A stretch of DNA of 64,000 bases from Diaporthe sp. PMI_573. Its lineage: Eukaryota > Ascomycota > Sordariomycetes > Diaporthales > Diaporthaceae. The position numbers and the translations under genes were made by a program. Of this stretch, positions 35,535 to 44,701 are shown piece by piece. The stretch lies in NCBI GenBank assembly GCA_021399435.1, contig JAJTUP010000001.1, positions 1 through 64,000 of the forward strand, given 5' to 3'. Position 1 is the stretch's first letter, and the number at the start of each line of letters is the position of its first letter. A model generated the notes under the pieces. It ran no database searches, was not told the origin of the DNA, and saw only the letters and a program-made list of their open reading frames with translations.

Positions 35535-36111
35535 CGTAAGCACTATTCTTCTCTTTCCACGCCCGGTTCCCCGTCTGCAATAGCTTGGAATGTTCTGAAT
35601 GTAACACTTTGGGACCCCTATCAATTGATTAACATGTACTAGACCGCTGCTATGACCGCTTGGGGATGGTTTGGCTGCCTTGTAGCCACCTGGTCTGTCG
35701 TCCTTCCGCTGGCCGTTTGTGCTGTCTCGATTGTGGTTGGCATACTCGCTGCCGGCAGCATCGCCATGTAAGCATAAATATTCGCTTCCTGCCGTTAACA
35801 GTCCTCTTTGTTATGTTATGGAGTGCCGCAGAGTGTGTCTTTCTACGCTCCATAGCAGAGGTCTAACTTATAATAGTGTCGCCTTCTGCCTTTCCGTGGC
35901 CATTCTCACGATTCCCGCTGCCCCGGTGCTGGCCGGTACGACCTTGGCGGTCTTTCTTGCGGCAGGATGGCTGCTCTGGTGGGCTGGAGGAGTCGCGGCC
36001 TTGGCTGAATTTATCTACCCAAATTTGGCTGAGAACATGGGGCTAGTTTGGGTGCGCCATCACACTAGGCACCTCCTACGAAGACTTGCCAATGGGCTTG
36101 GGCACCCCTGA
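35452..36111 (+). CDS. small hydrophobic membrane protein, three exons
   Basis: Exons 35452-35535, 35643-35767 and 35877-36111 join in phase to 147 residues. The introns are 107 and 109 nt. The second has a CTAAC branch 12 nt before its TAG acceptor. The product starts MSLQQWIGLLQQVSASFLGL and has three or four hydrophobic stretches (SFLGLVVLAY, LVATWSVVLPLAVCAVSIVV, VAFCLSVAILTIPAAPVLAG, FLAAGWLLWWAGGVAALAEF). It ends in a basic tail (RHHTRHLLRRLANGLGHP). No family was recognised. The 3' end runs into a minisatellite. The upstream region plus exon 1 is duplicated at 32148, where it is dead. Confidence 0.65.
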
Positions 36112-36244
36112 GCTACTGGGCTTGGGAACCCGCAAGTGACCCTTCACATAGCAGTGGTCAGGGGCTTGGGAACCCGTAAGTTACCCTTTATACTGTGGCG
36201 TTGATGATTGGTCTGCTGGGCTTGGGAACCCGGAAGTCACCCTT
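36093..36244 (+). repeat. minisatellite-like cluster, 27-bp unit
   Basis: Three good copies at 36118, 36162 and 36218 share GGGCTTGGGAACCCG, NAAGT and ACCCTT. A degenerate copy at 36093 overlaps the last codons and stop of the membrane-protein gene. The spacing between copies is 44-56 bp. Confidence 0.75.
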
Positions 36245-36498
36245 TTCACTGAACAAGTAATACTGGTCTGGCAGGGCTTGCCTTGACGTTTTTGGTCTCG
36301 AAATTAACTTTGATTGGAACCTCAGCCTATCTGTATCTGTTCTCTTGATTCCCCCAGTAAAGCGCAGTAGACCATGCACTGGTAATGTCGAAATCCATTC
36401 CGACAGGCAACCCCAGACTGTCCACTCTCATAGCATGGCTAGGCCAGCTGGGTCAGCCGGGTTTTAGGTGGCAGACATCTATTGAGCGGTAACTCACG

Positions 36499-36765
36499 TT
36501 ATCCTTTGTGGCATGGGCATTTGCATGAGCGACACAGGCATTTGCATCCGTGCTCTGGCTCCATCGTGTTTTCTTCCCCTGTCTGTTTGGTGTCGAGCGT
36601 TGCTGTTCGCACTGACGTGGACAAGTTGGACCACACCATTGACATGAAGCGTGTGCAGCTCACAATGAGTACTACCACATATATCGAAATGAACAGTGTG
36701 AGAACATAAGCTCCAATGCGGTTGATATAGGGCATTTCAGCCTCTCCAGTTTCTATTGGCGACAT
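36499..36765 (-). CDS. small single-pass membrane protein with Cys-rich tail
   Basis: An 88-residue frame starting MSPIETGEAEMPYINRIG. It has one strong hydrophobic helix (YVLTLFISIYVVVLIVSC), a polar middle and a compact C-terminal cysteine cluster, GCKCLCRSCKCPCHKG. The frame is open upstream to 36945, but the ATG at 36765 is the best start for a membrane protein. The cluster is reminiscent of metallothionein or palmitoylation sites, but I cannot assign a family. Only one open frame supports it, with no intron, so it could also be chance. Confidence 0.42.
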   Translation of the reverse strand: MSPIETGEAEMPYINRIGAYVLTLFISIYVVVLIVSCTRFMSMVWSNLSTSVRTATLDTKQTGEENTMEPEHGCKCLCRSCKCPCHKG

Positions 36766-37230
36766 GATCAGGCGACGAGTGGAGACCAAAGATTCCACAG
36801 TCCGGTGGAGTGTTGGACAAGGAGCCGATGATGCCGTGTGCCTAAAGATTTTGTGGGATTTGAAATACCGAAGTGACTTGTTGTCTAAGATTGAAAGACT
36901 TTGTGCGGTTGCGAGAGGCGGAGAACAGCGGTCGGCAGAGTGCATTGATGGTTGTTGGGATCAAAGGCGTCCATATTTATGGCGCGGAGAAATGCGCAAT
37001 AAATATGGACGCGGTGCTTCTTTCCCGGCGCTACCTAGGTAGGGCGCTGGTAGTGGCGACCCGGACCTCCGCATAGTGAAAATAGATGATTTTCGGGCAG
37101 GACGGAGACGGCTAGCTCCTTGACTTGCATACAGTAGTGGGTATATAATTGAAAGCGGATATTCGCACCCAAAAAAACAGATGGCACACCCAATTTGTTT
37201 CCTAAGCAGCCAATCAGGTCTAAAAGACAG
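36766..37230. other. intergenic stretch
   Basis: No gene was seen. It contains the putative promoter of the Cys-tail protein. Confidence 0.35.
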
Positions 37231-37855
37231 TCAGTACGAATGATGGGTTGCCATCGGGAAATCTCGGTACTGACGTGTGGATGCCTCTCCTAAGTTCCAT
37301 TGGAAAATGAGCAGAGCAATGAGCAAGATGCCGAAGAGGACAAACAGTGCAATCACTCTTCGATCCGAATAGGATGATTCAAATGCAAACTGCAATGCGA
37401 GAAGGAGCGAAATGACTGAGCCTATGAAGGCAAGATTTCCAAGAGGATCGAAGAGGGCAATGCGTGTCCAGATTGTGCCTTTCAGTTTCAGAAGGCTCTG
37501 TTTGACGTGTAAGAGCGTGATCACTCCACCTGCTGCAACAGCACCAATGGGTACTATCTCGGTAAGCCCAAGTCACTGCGATTCGTTGAGGGGTGGTTCT
37601 CATTTTAATCTTACAATTGATGTAGAAACACCATCTCCAGGTCGCATTTGCCGTAAGTGCACCACCCATCTTGCAAAAATTGTCAACACCGCTGGAATCT
37701 CGCGAAATAGGGTGGCGGAATTCATACTGACCAGTGGACCAACAACACTGCATACACCAAAGACACCACCCATGATCCCAATTATCAGAGGCTGGAGATG
37801 CAGAGGGGCAACTTTGGCAGAAGCAATCGTGCCTCCGATAAGTGGTTTCGTTTTT
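37231..37855 (-). pseudogene. middle fragment of an MFS drug/toxin efflux transporter
   Basis: The minus strand reads PLIIGIMGGVFGVCSVVGPL, then an intron starting GTCAGT, then GGALTANATWRWCFYIN. A second intron (GTAAGA to GATAG) completes L-P-I-G-A. Two hydrophobic segments follow (GNLAFIGSVISLLLALQFAF, ALFVLFGILLIALLIFQW). This is the TM4-TM8 part of a 14-TM (DHA2/TRI12-like) facilitator. The N-terminal helices and motif A region and the C-terminal half are missing. Splice sites inside the fragment are intact. It points to a lost cluster transporter. Confidence 0.75.
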
Positions 37856-38284
37856 AATCCGTGTACATATGCTTCAAGCAGTATGTAGGTGGTCCCTTCA
37901 TACAGTGGTAAACGCTTAAATACCCAGCGTTTTTTTCTTAAAAAAAAACAATGCCGATAACAGTAGGTTCAGAATACAATTGTCTGTGGCACGTGGCCCA
38001 GAAAACATTGACAGCCTTGTGACAGCCGCACAGACGAGGCTAGCAAGACCGCTTCTGGCGGCGCCATAGACTGTCGACACCAGTAGCCCAAGACTAATAG
38101 TAGGGCAATCAGTCATACGGCAAAGACTAAAATAGTCTCTGTGAGTTTTAGGGTTTATCTCGCTAGCCGAGAGCCTTATTTTCGCTCTCCAAAGCCCCTT
38201 TGGACTAGTGGTTACTCCGGCGTCCGACTTTGCTAGCTATTAGCTAGCAAAGATGGACTGCTCGATACAGCCCGGCTGTACGGC
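37856..38284. other. intergenic stretch with hairpin
   Basis: No gene was found between the MFS fragment and the aldo-keto reductase fragment. It contains a strong hairpin at 38228-38252. The segment around 38195 (TGGACTAGTGGTTA) resembles a pol III A box by chance, and no tRNA fold could be drawn. Confidence 0.4.
38228..38252. repeat. perfect inverted repeat, 10-bp arms, 5-nt loop
   Basis: CTTTGCTAGC, loop TATTA, GCTAGCAAAG. It lies exactly where aldo-keto reductase homology begins on its right side. Confidence 0.8.
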
Positions 38285-39148
38285 ATGGGGTTTGCCGAGC
38301 CCCTGCTCACCGAGTCGGGCTATATCGGGCGCGACATGGCCGTGAGCACGAAGCTCTACCCAACCGCTTTTCGCGCCGCCGTGATGCCCGGCGCGACAAA
38401 ATACACCCACCGGCCTGAGAACCTCCGTGCCGGCCTACTGGCCAGCCTGGAAGCCCTCAAGACCAAGAAGCTCAAGACGTGGTACCTGTACGCGCCGGAC
38501 CGCTCCATGCCGTTCGAGGACACCCTGCGCGAGATCAACAACCTGTACGACAAGGGCCACTTTGAGCGCTGGGGCGTGTGCAACTTCCAGTCGTGGGAGG
38601 TGGCCCGCGTGCAGGAGCTGTGCATCCGCAACGGCTGGGTGCGCCCGGCCGTGTTCCAGGGCATCTACAACGCGCTGGTGCGCAGCACCGAGGCCGAGCT
38701 GTTCCCGTGCCTGCGCCTGTACGGCATGGCGTTCGAGGCCGCGCAGCCGCTGGCCTCGGGCCTCCTGACGGAGCGGTACCGGTGGGACATGCCGGCTGAT
38801 GAGATCCCCAAGGGCAGCCGGTTCGATCCGGACCCGAAGAATATGATTGGGCATCACCTGCGGTGGAACTACTGGCACGAATGTTATTTTGAGGGCATGG
38901 AACTAATCCGTGCCGCCGCCGGCAAGCACGGCCTGACACTGAACGAGTGTGCGCTCCGGTGGATGGTTCATCATAGTAAGTTGGATGATTCGCTGGGCGA
39001 CGGCATTGTGATGGGTGCGTCTGTACCAAGCCAGATCAAGGAGAACTGCGATGATTTGAAGAAGGGCGAGTTGCCTGAAGACGTAGTCCAGGCTTTTGAG
39101 CAGGCGTGGCCAAAGGCCAAGGGTTGGATCCTTCCATACTGGCACTGA
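38285..39148 (+). pseudogene. 5'-truncated AKR7-like aldo-keto reductase
   Basis: 287 residues from the first in-frame ATG. Homology begins slightly upstream at LLDTARLYG (about 38258), right after a hairpin. K in AVSTKLYP, the H-equivalent position in WYLYAPDRSMPF, and the family end (GIVMGASVPSQI, KGWILPYWH) are present. The expected first beta strand with LGTMTFG is missing, and no start exon is visible upstream. At the normal histidine position (YLHAAD in relatives) the sequence reads YLYAPD, so the catalytic H appears to be Y. It is AKR7/aflatoxin-aldehyde-reductase-like. It is probably non-functional unless a remote first exon exists. Confidence 0.7.
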
Positions 39149-39622
39149 ACGCAGTTCATATACGTGAATAATAATTGAAATGAAGAAAACATTTTTACAC
39201 GGTCAATACCTGACGTCCAAGTGTTTTGAAAAGTTCCGAAAATGAGAAGGCATCAGAGGATGAATTTGCAGTGCAGTAATTCCATGCTATAACATCCACC
39301 AAAGATCAAAAACGCCTTGGACAATGGAGAAAAAAGTTCCTTGGTACATTCGACTTGGCTATCATGTCCATAGTCCATTGAGTGGTAACTACGATTTAAT
39401 TATAAAGAATTATAAAATAGTGTTACTATTATTAGAGCTGATAAGATAAGCAATAACGTGTGCATTCAGCCCACGGCCCTCAAGTGCTGACAAATCACAT
39501 CTCCGTCTGACAACCAGAAGCAGAGAATCTTGAACCTCAACTCAGCTTCTTCAAGTCTACGAGTTCCTGTGACTGTGTGTCACCCAAGCCTTGTTGATTA
39601 ATCCGATCGATGTACCTACATC
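39149..39622. other. intergenic stretch with a short AT-rich core
   Basis: About 39390-39460 is very AT-rich (TTTAATTATAAAGAATTATAAAATAG) and may be a small RIP relic or promoter element. No gene was seen. Confidence 0.35.
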
Positions 39623-41887
39623 ATGCGCTGCGAACTCTGCCAAAACCTAACCCTCAATCACCTTGTCGCTCTTGCGGAAAAGGAGTTCTCATCACAATAT
39701 GGATTCCCCTCTTCCAATTTCTACCAGCATCACAAGTCCGTCCATGATCTAGAACAATCCAAACAAACGGGCTGCGATCTCTGTTCAATCATCTGGGAAG
39801 CACTGCAGCGGGCCAACAGTCCGAGCATAGAAGACCTCCGCGCCCAGGATGTTTCCGACATTCGCATAGCCATCACCTCGGGCCACGTGCCCTCCAACAC
39901 GTACGACACTTCTGACGTTCGGATGTTTGACTTTCTGTCGGTACAGGCCGGCGATAAAGATGATGCCATTCACCGCGCGTCATTGTCGCTGCTCAGTCAC
40001 CCAGGAACCGAAATCGGCCGATTCAAGATTGGGCGCCACATCACCGACCCGGACCTCCGCGCACCAAGTAATTTCGGAATTGTGCAGAAATGGCTACAGC
40101 AGTGCTGCTCCGAGCACATGGACTGCCCTAGTCTCCAGCAGGGTGCTCCTCTGCCAAAACGCGTGGTCGACGTGGGTGGTATAGGAACAGGAGGCGTAGA
40201 GGTTGCTCCGTTCTTGTTCGTCTCCGACGATGACACCCCGGCGAAAGGGCGATATGCAGCTCTCAGTCACTGCTGGGGCGGCCCCATCGACGTCGTCCTG
40301 ACCCAAGACAAACTCGAGGCTTTCCAGCGCCGGCTCCCCGTTGAGAGCCTGGCGAGAAACTTCCAGGACGCGTTGCGCATCTGTCGTGAGCTTGGGGTGC
40401 GGTACCTGTGGGTCGATTCACTGTGCATCGTTCAGGATTCTCGTGATGACTGGGCGGCCGAGTCGTCCAAGATGGCGTCAATCTACAGCAATGCGTTTGT
40501 CACGATATCTGCCATGTCATCGCCTGGGAGCAGCAAGGGGATATTCGGCGAGACCAACACGGCAGATACTCGAGACCCGACTCTAAGCAGAGCTGTTACT
40601 TTGAAACTATCGCCCGAGAGCGAGGAAGTCATCCACGCCCTCCCAGCGAAGTCCCAGGACGACCCCGAAGATCTTGCCAGTCTTTACCAAGAAGCACCGC
40701 TAGCCCTACGCGCGTGGACCCTCCAGGAGACGATTCTCTCCCCGCGGCTCATCTACTACGGGAAAGACCGAATATACTGGCGCTGTTTCGCCGGGTTCCA
40801 GTCTGCCGACGGCGTGCCCGACGGTTTCCAGTTCCCAGACAACAGGGACATCCGCCTGGCATCCGCGCTGCAAGGGCTCTCGGAGGTTGCCATCTGCCCG
40901 CCGCGCGACCGATGGGGACTGGGACAGGACAAAGGCGATCACTACGATCTCGTCGAGCAGTACACCAGTCGTAACCTTACCGTGCCCTCGGATAAGCTGC
41001 CAGCTTTCTCGGGACTGGCGGAGCGGATCCATGCTTCGTTGGGCGGCGGCTATCTCGCGGGCTTGTTTACGGAGGATTTGCAGCAAGGTCTGCTATGGAA
41101 GACAACACAGGATTTTGATGATATCGATACGGAGACTACGAAAGATGGCGAGGACGGTACCAGCCTGAACCAGTACCGCGCTCCGTCATGGTCATGGGCA
41201 TCCAAAGACAGAAAAGTGGACTTCAAAGGCAACTTCATGACGGATGTAAGTCCCCGACAGCAATTGAAACTCCGAGACTCGCACATAAGATATCAAGATG
41301 CGAGACGCCCGTATGGCGAGGTGCTGCCTGGTTCTTATATCGTCGTGACCGGCTTGGCTAGGAGACTGGTGCTGAGCAAACAAGCGCATAAAGGGTGGCA
41401 GGGCCATGTGGGCGGCGGAGCTGAGGCGATGCGTCGTACTCGAATCTCCTGGGACGATCATCGTCGTCAGCCACGGGAGTCGAGCCAAAACTTGTTTGCG
41501 GTTCCAGTTTCTCCTCCTCAGGAAAGCGAGGAGGAAGACACGGCTGAGTCTGCTACTGAAAAACAAGGACCAAGCTTCTTCGTTGTGATGGAGGACAAGG
41601 CTGAGCCCAAATCGGAGGAGTGGAGCAAGGAGTGGATGGTGCTTCCCGAGCTCTTCACGCGAGACGAGTTTATTTTGCTGATGGTTCGGAATTTTTGGGA
41701 CTGGGACGATGAAGATGGTGAATATGGGAGGACTGATTGCATGATAGTGGAGAAAATAGATGACGGTCCTCACACCGGTCTGACTGGGTCACTACAAGGT
41801 CCGTTGTATCGTCGAGCTGGGATCATTAGTCTTGACGACTTTGGAGAGGCAGTTGGTTGGGAGGAAATGACCCTGACGATAATTTAA
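39623..41887 (+). CDS. HET-domain (heterokaryon incompatibility) protein
   Basis: A 754-residue, single-exon protein. The N-terminus has paired Cys motifs (MRCELCQNL, GCDLCSIIW). The HET domain (PF06985) starts at about residue 211 with RYAALSHCWGG. It continues with FQDALRICRELGVRYLWVDS, CIVQDSRDDWAAESSKMASI and YSNAFVTISA. APLALRAWTLQETILSPRLI and YGKDRIYWRC close the core. The C-terminal 300 residues are variable, with an acidic stretch. HET domains mediate non-self-triggered cell death. This one carries no NACHT or WD repeats, so it is a stand-alone HET. Intact, with no frameshift seen. Confidence 0.93.
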   Translation: MRCELCQNLTLNHLVALAEKEFSSQYGFPSSNFYQHHKSVHDLEQSKQTGCDLCSIIWEALQRANSPSIEDLRAQDVSDIRIAITSGHVPSNTYDTSDVRMFDFLSVQAGDKDDAIHRASLSLLSHPGTEIGRFKIGRHITDPDLRAPSNFGIVQKWLQQCCSEHMDCPSLQQGAPLPKRVVDVGGIGTGGVEVAPFLFVSDDDTPAKGRYAALSHCWGGPIDVVLTQDKLEAFQRRLPVESLARNFQDALRICRELGVRYLWVDSLCIVQDSRDDWAAESSKMASIYSNAFVTISAMSSPGSSKGIFGETNTADTRDPTLSRAVTLKLSPESEEVIHALPAKSQDDPEDLASLYQEAPLALRAWTLQETILSPRLIYYGKDRIYWRCFAGFQSADGVPDGFQFPDNRDIRLASALQGLSEVAICPPRDRWGLGQDKGDHYDLVEQYTSRNLTVPSDKLPAFSGLAERIHASLGGGYLAGLFTEDLQQGLLWKTTQDFDDIDTETTKDGEDGTSLNQYRAPSWSWASKDRKVDFKGNFMTDVSPRQQLKLRDSHIRYQDARRPYGEVLPGSYIVVTGLARRLVLSKQAHKGWQGHVGGGAEAMRRTRISWDDHRRQPRESSQNLFAVPVSPPQESEEEDTAESATEKQGPSFFVVMEDKAEPKSEEWSKEWMVLPELFTRDEFILLMVRNFWDWDDEDGEYGRTDCMIVEKIDDGPHTGLTGSLQGPLYRRAGIISLDDFGEAVGWEEMTLTII

Positions 41888-42105
41888 TGCAGCAGCTGCT
41901 GATCTTGCTCAAGTCAAGAATAGGAACAATTTCTGGTCAACATAAATTCGTGCACATGGGGTAATATATACCGGCATACCCTCCGTTTTTGCAGGTGCGA
42001 ATCTCTGAACTCATGATTTGGGTATTGAAACACAATTGCTGATCAAATGCTTGCGAGACACTTCACGGATGAACTTGAGTTGTATTGAATTGAACCCACA
42101 AGAGT

Positions 42106-43711
42106 TTACAAAGCACCAAATAGGGATGATGAAACAAGAAAAATGGGCAAATAACAGCAGCAAAAGCTAATAGGAAGGTAAAGGAATCCCTCCATAATTA
42201 CGTGCGCGTTGGTACCGCCATATCCAAAATTGTTCACCGAGGCGCGTCGGACACCATTGACCTCGGGCCATGGCTCAGCAGCCGGTGGGACTACCAAATT
42301 GCGCTCTTGGAGTCGCAGCACTGGGTTGGCCATCTCGAAAGTTGCACTTGGTGGCACGATGCCTTTCTCGAGAGCCAGAGTAATCTTGATCAAACTGGCG
42401 AGGCTACTAGCAGTTTCTGTGTGACCAATATTACTCTTGACAGACCCGATCCTCATGGGGTTTTCTGGGCTCTTGGCCGCGGAGAAGACGGCCGAAATCG
42501 CACCGACTTCGAGGGGGTCACCAGTGGGTGTGCCGGTGCCGTGGGCCTCAAAGTATCCGGTCTCAGCCGGGTCGAGTCCTGCCTTCTCATAAACAGTCCG
42601 GATGAGGGCCTCCTGTGCGTCTTGACTCGGATCCGTAATGGTTTCGGTCTTGCCATCCTGATTGGATCCACTGTTCAGGACCACGGCTCGCACATTGTCG
42701 CCGTCACGTATCGCATCATCCAGACGCTTGATGATAATAGTGCCGGAGCCTTCGCCTCGTCCATAACCGCTCACACGGCTATCGAATGCAAAGGAATCTG
42801 CGGAGTGGTCGTATTAGCTTTGAATAGCGGAGTAAGATGACGGTCTCCTTACTTGAGGGTAGACATAACAACGAAATTGTCTGGTTGTAAAATAACATTT
42901 GCCCCTCCAATGATGGACATGTCAGACTCTCCACAACGAAGACTCTGGCAGGCTTGGTGAAACGCCACAAGGGTGGTTGAACAGCCCGTGTCGATGGACA
43001 AACTTGGACCTCGACGGTCAAAGAAATGAGACAGCCTGTTCGAGGCCATGGCAGATCCCACGCCCAACATCACATTCCGTGGAAGAGTTTGATTGTCTTT
43101 AAATTGTGTGTCATGGTAGTCCTTGAAGAAGGCACCGGCAAAGACTGATGTGTTTGAACCCGCGACATCCTCAATAGAGAGACCCGCTGTTATCTGGATC
43201 AGTAAAATGACCAAGATCGGACATGTTGAGGGCAGATTTGGCATGATCGTACCGTTTTCCAGTGCCTCATAGATTCCTTCGAGTTGCATTCGAAATTGAG
43301 GATCAAAACTCTGGATATGGTCAGCTGCTGATTGTCTCACATGGTTTTTGATTATTGGGTAATATGGGATGTGCTCACGGCGGCAAGGTCTGTCGGGAAA
43401 CCGAAGAATGCAGCGTCAAATGAAGCAACATCGTCATCAAGAAAGTGGCCACCAATAACGTTTGTCTATGAGAGTCTTCGTTAGATCTCTATGAAATATT
43501 GCGTCCTTAGCGCAGACTGAAAACTTACAGAATCAATCTTCTCCCCATTGGGATGATACACGCCGTCGAGGTTGAAACGCGATGATGGGACTCGGCTCCA
43601 GGCGGACCGTCGCTCTTCACAGATCTTCCAAAGCTTTTCTGGGTCAGTTGCCTCTCCGGCAAACTTGCAACTCATGCCAATGATGGCAATAGTGACTGGT
43701 CGATCCGCCAT
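42106..43711 (-). pseudogene. highly-reducing-type PKS relic consisting of a ketosynthase domain only
   Basis: It starts [20 protein letters not shown]. Three introns can be placed that keep the frame, including one that turns the broken ENG into LENAGLSIEDVAGSN. The full KS triad is readable: C in SIDTGCSTT, H in EAHGTGT and H in SNIGHTE. The domain end ([13 protein letters not shown]) is present. After it the frame runs into unrelated hydrophobic codons and stops at 42106. No AT, DH, ER, KR or ACP follows. Near 42840 a normal-looking intron joins with the wrong phase and the expected FLSPDG segment is absent, which suggests a small deletion. It is most likely a truncated remnant. Confidence 0.85.
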
Positions 43712-44701
43712 GGCTGGCAAAAGTGTCTCAGGAAACAGTATGACGTGGCAAATACTGTGTGGGAAAATCAGCCGTGCTGTTGAAGGCTAAAGCGAATGAT
43801 CCAGAAAGAGAAATGTAGCAAGTCGGAGGAGTTGTGGGTAAGTATAGAAGAAATGAGACGTGAATTGGCCAAAGCATGCGGCGTCCGACGCGTCGGACGT
43901 GAAACGTTGCACACACTCATCTCGAACGAAGCTGAAGTCCTCCCTACTGACTCCAACCATAAACTCCGTAAAAGCACCCGGATAGAACTCTCTGCCCATA
44001 TTTCTGGCGCTATGGAAACAATTAATTCCTGCCAGCTGAGCCAATCAGGCATTTTCTTTTGGCGGTTAGAACACGTGGCCGGCTCGGAGCAAGCCTGATG
44101 TGTGGCGCGCGGTAAGGTAAGCGGGAGGTGTGCCTGATTAAATTTTACTCCGAAGCCTCGAGCCCCAGTTTACTACTGGCGTCTGGCTAAACCCTCTACG
44201 ATAAAACAGATTCCCGTTCTAAGCCATATCGGGGCCCATGTGTAATCTTTGATGAGCCTTGTGAGAGAGCAGCCTACTGTAGGTCTGGATGGTGTAAGTT
44301 GCTATAGATATCCTATATCGTGTCCTTGATATCAAGGGACGCCAGGAGTATCGAGTCGAGCAACGAAGTAGGAGTGGTGGAGATCTTGAAGGTAGTGGAT
44401 GTATTCGCCAGTTGACCGCATTTTTAAGGCACATATGAGTGCAAAATGTTTTGATTCAGGAGGCAATGACGCTTTCTACTCCTACCTACTCTTAAGACTT
44501 TTTGGCTATTTGATGAGATCTTGATAAAAGTTCCAGCTGCCACGATAGTTTGTAGCTATGGAGAGAGCTGAGTGTCGAAACGAGCAGTTTAAGTCAGTGC
44601 CAGAAGGCGAATGCTTTCACCGTGTCAGAATATTTATTTGCTTCGCAATACCATCGATTTTCTTCTGACCAAATTTTGATCTGAGAGATCTATTCCGAGC
44701 T
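43712..44701. other. intergenic stretch, about 1 kb
   Basis: Upstream of the KS relic and beyond the 3' end of the acyltransferase. Short open frames only. Confidence 0.4.

Noticed and set aside
38190..38275. tRNA or SINE-like element (TGGACTAGTGGTTA resembles an A box, CTCGATAC a weak B box)
   Set aside because: No cloverleaf can be drawn, the D stem would need an oversized loop, and the B-box part is explained as aldo-keto reductase coding sequence.
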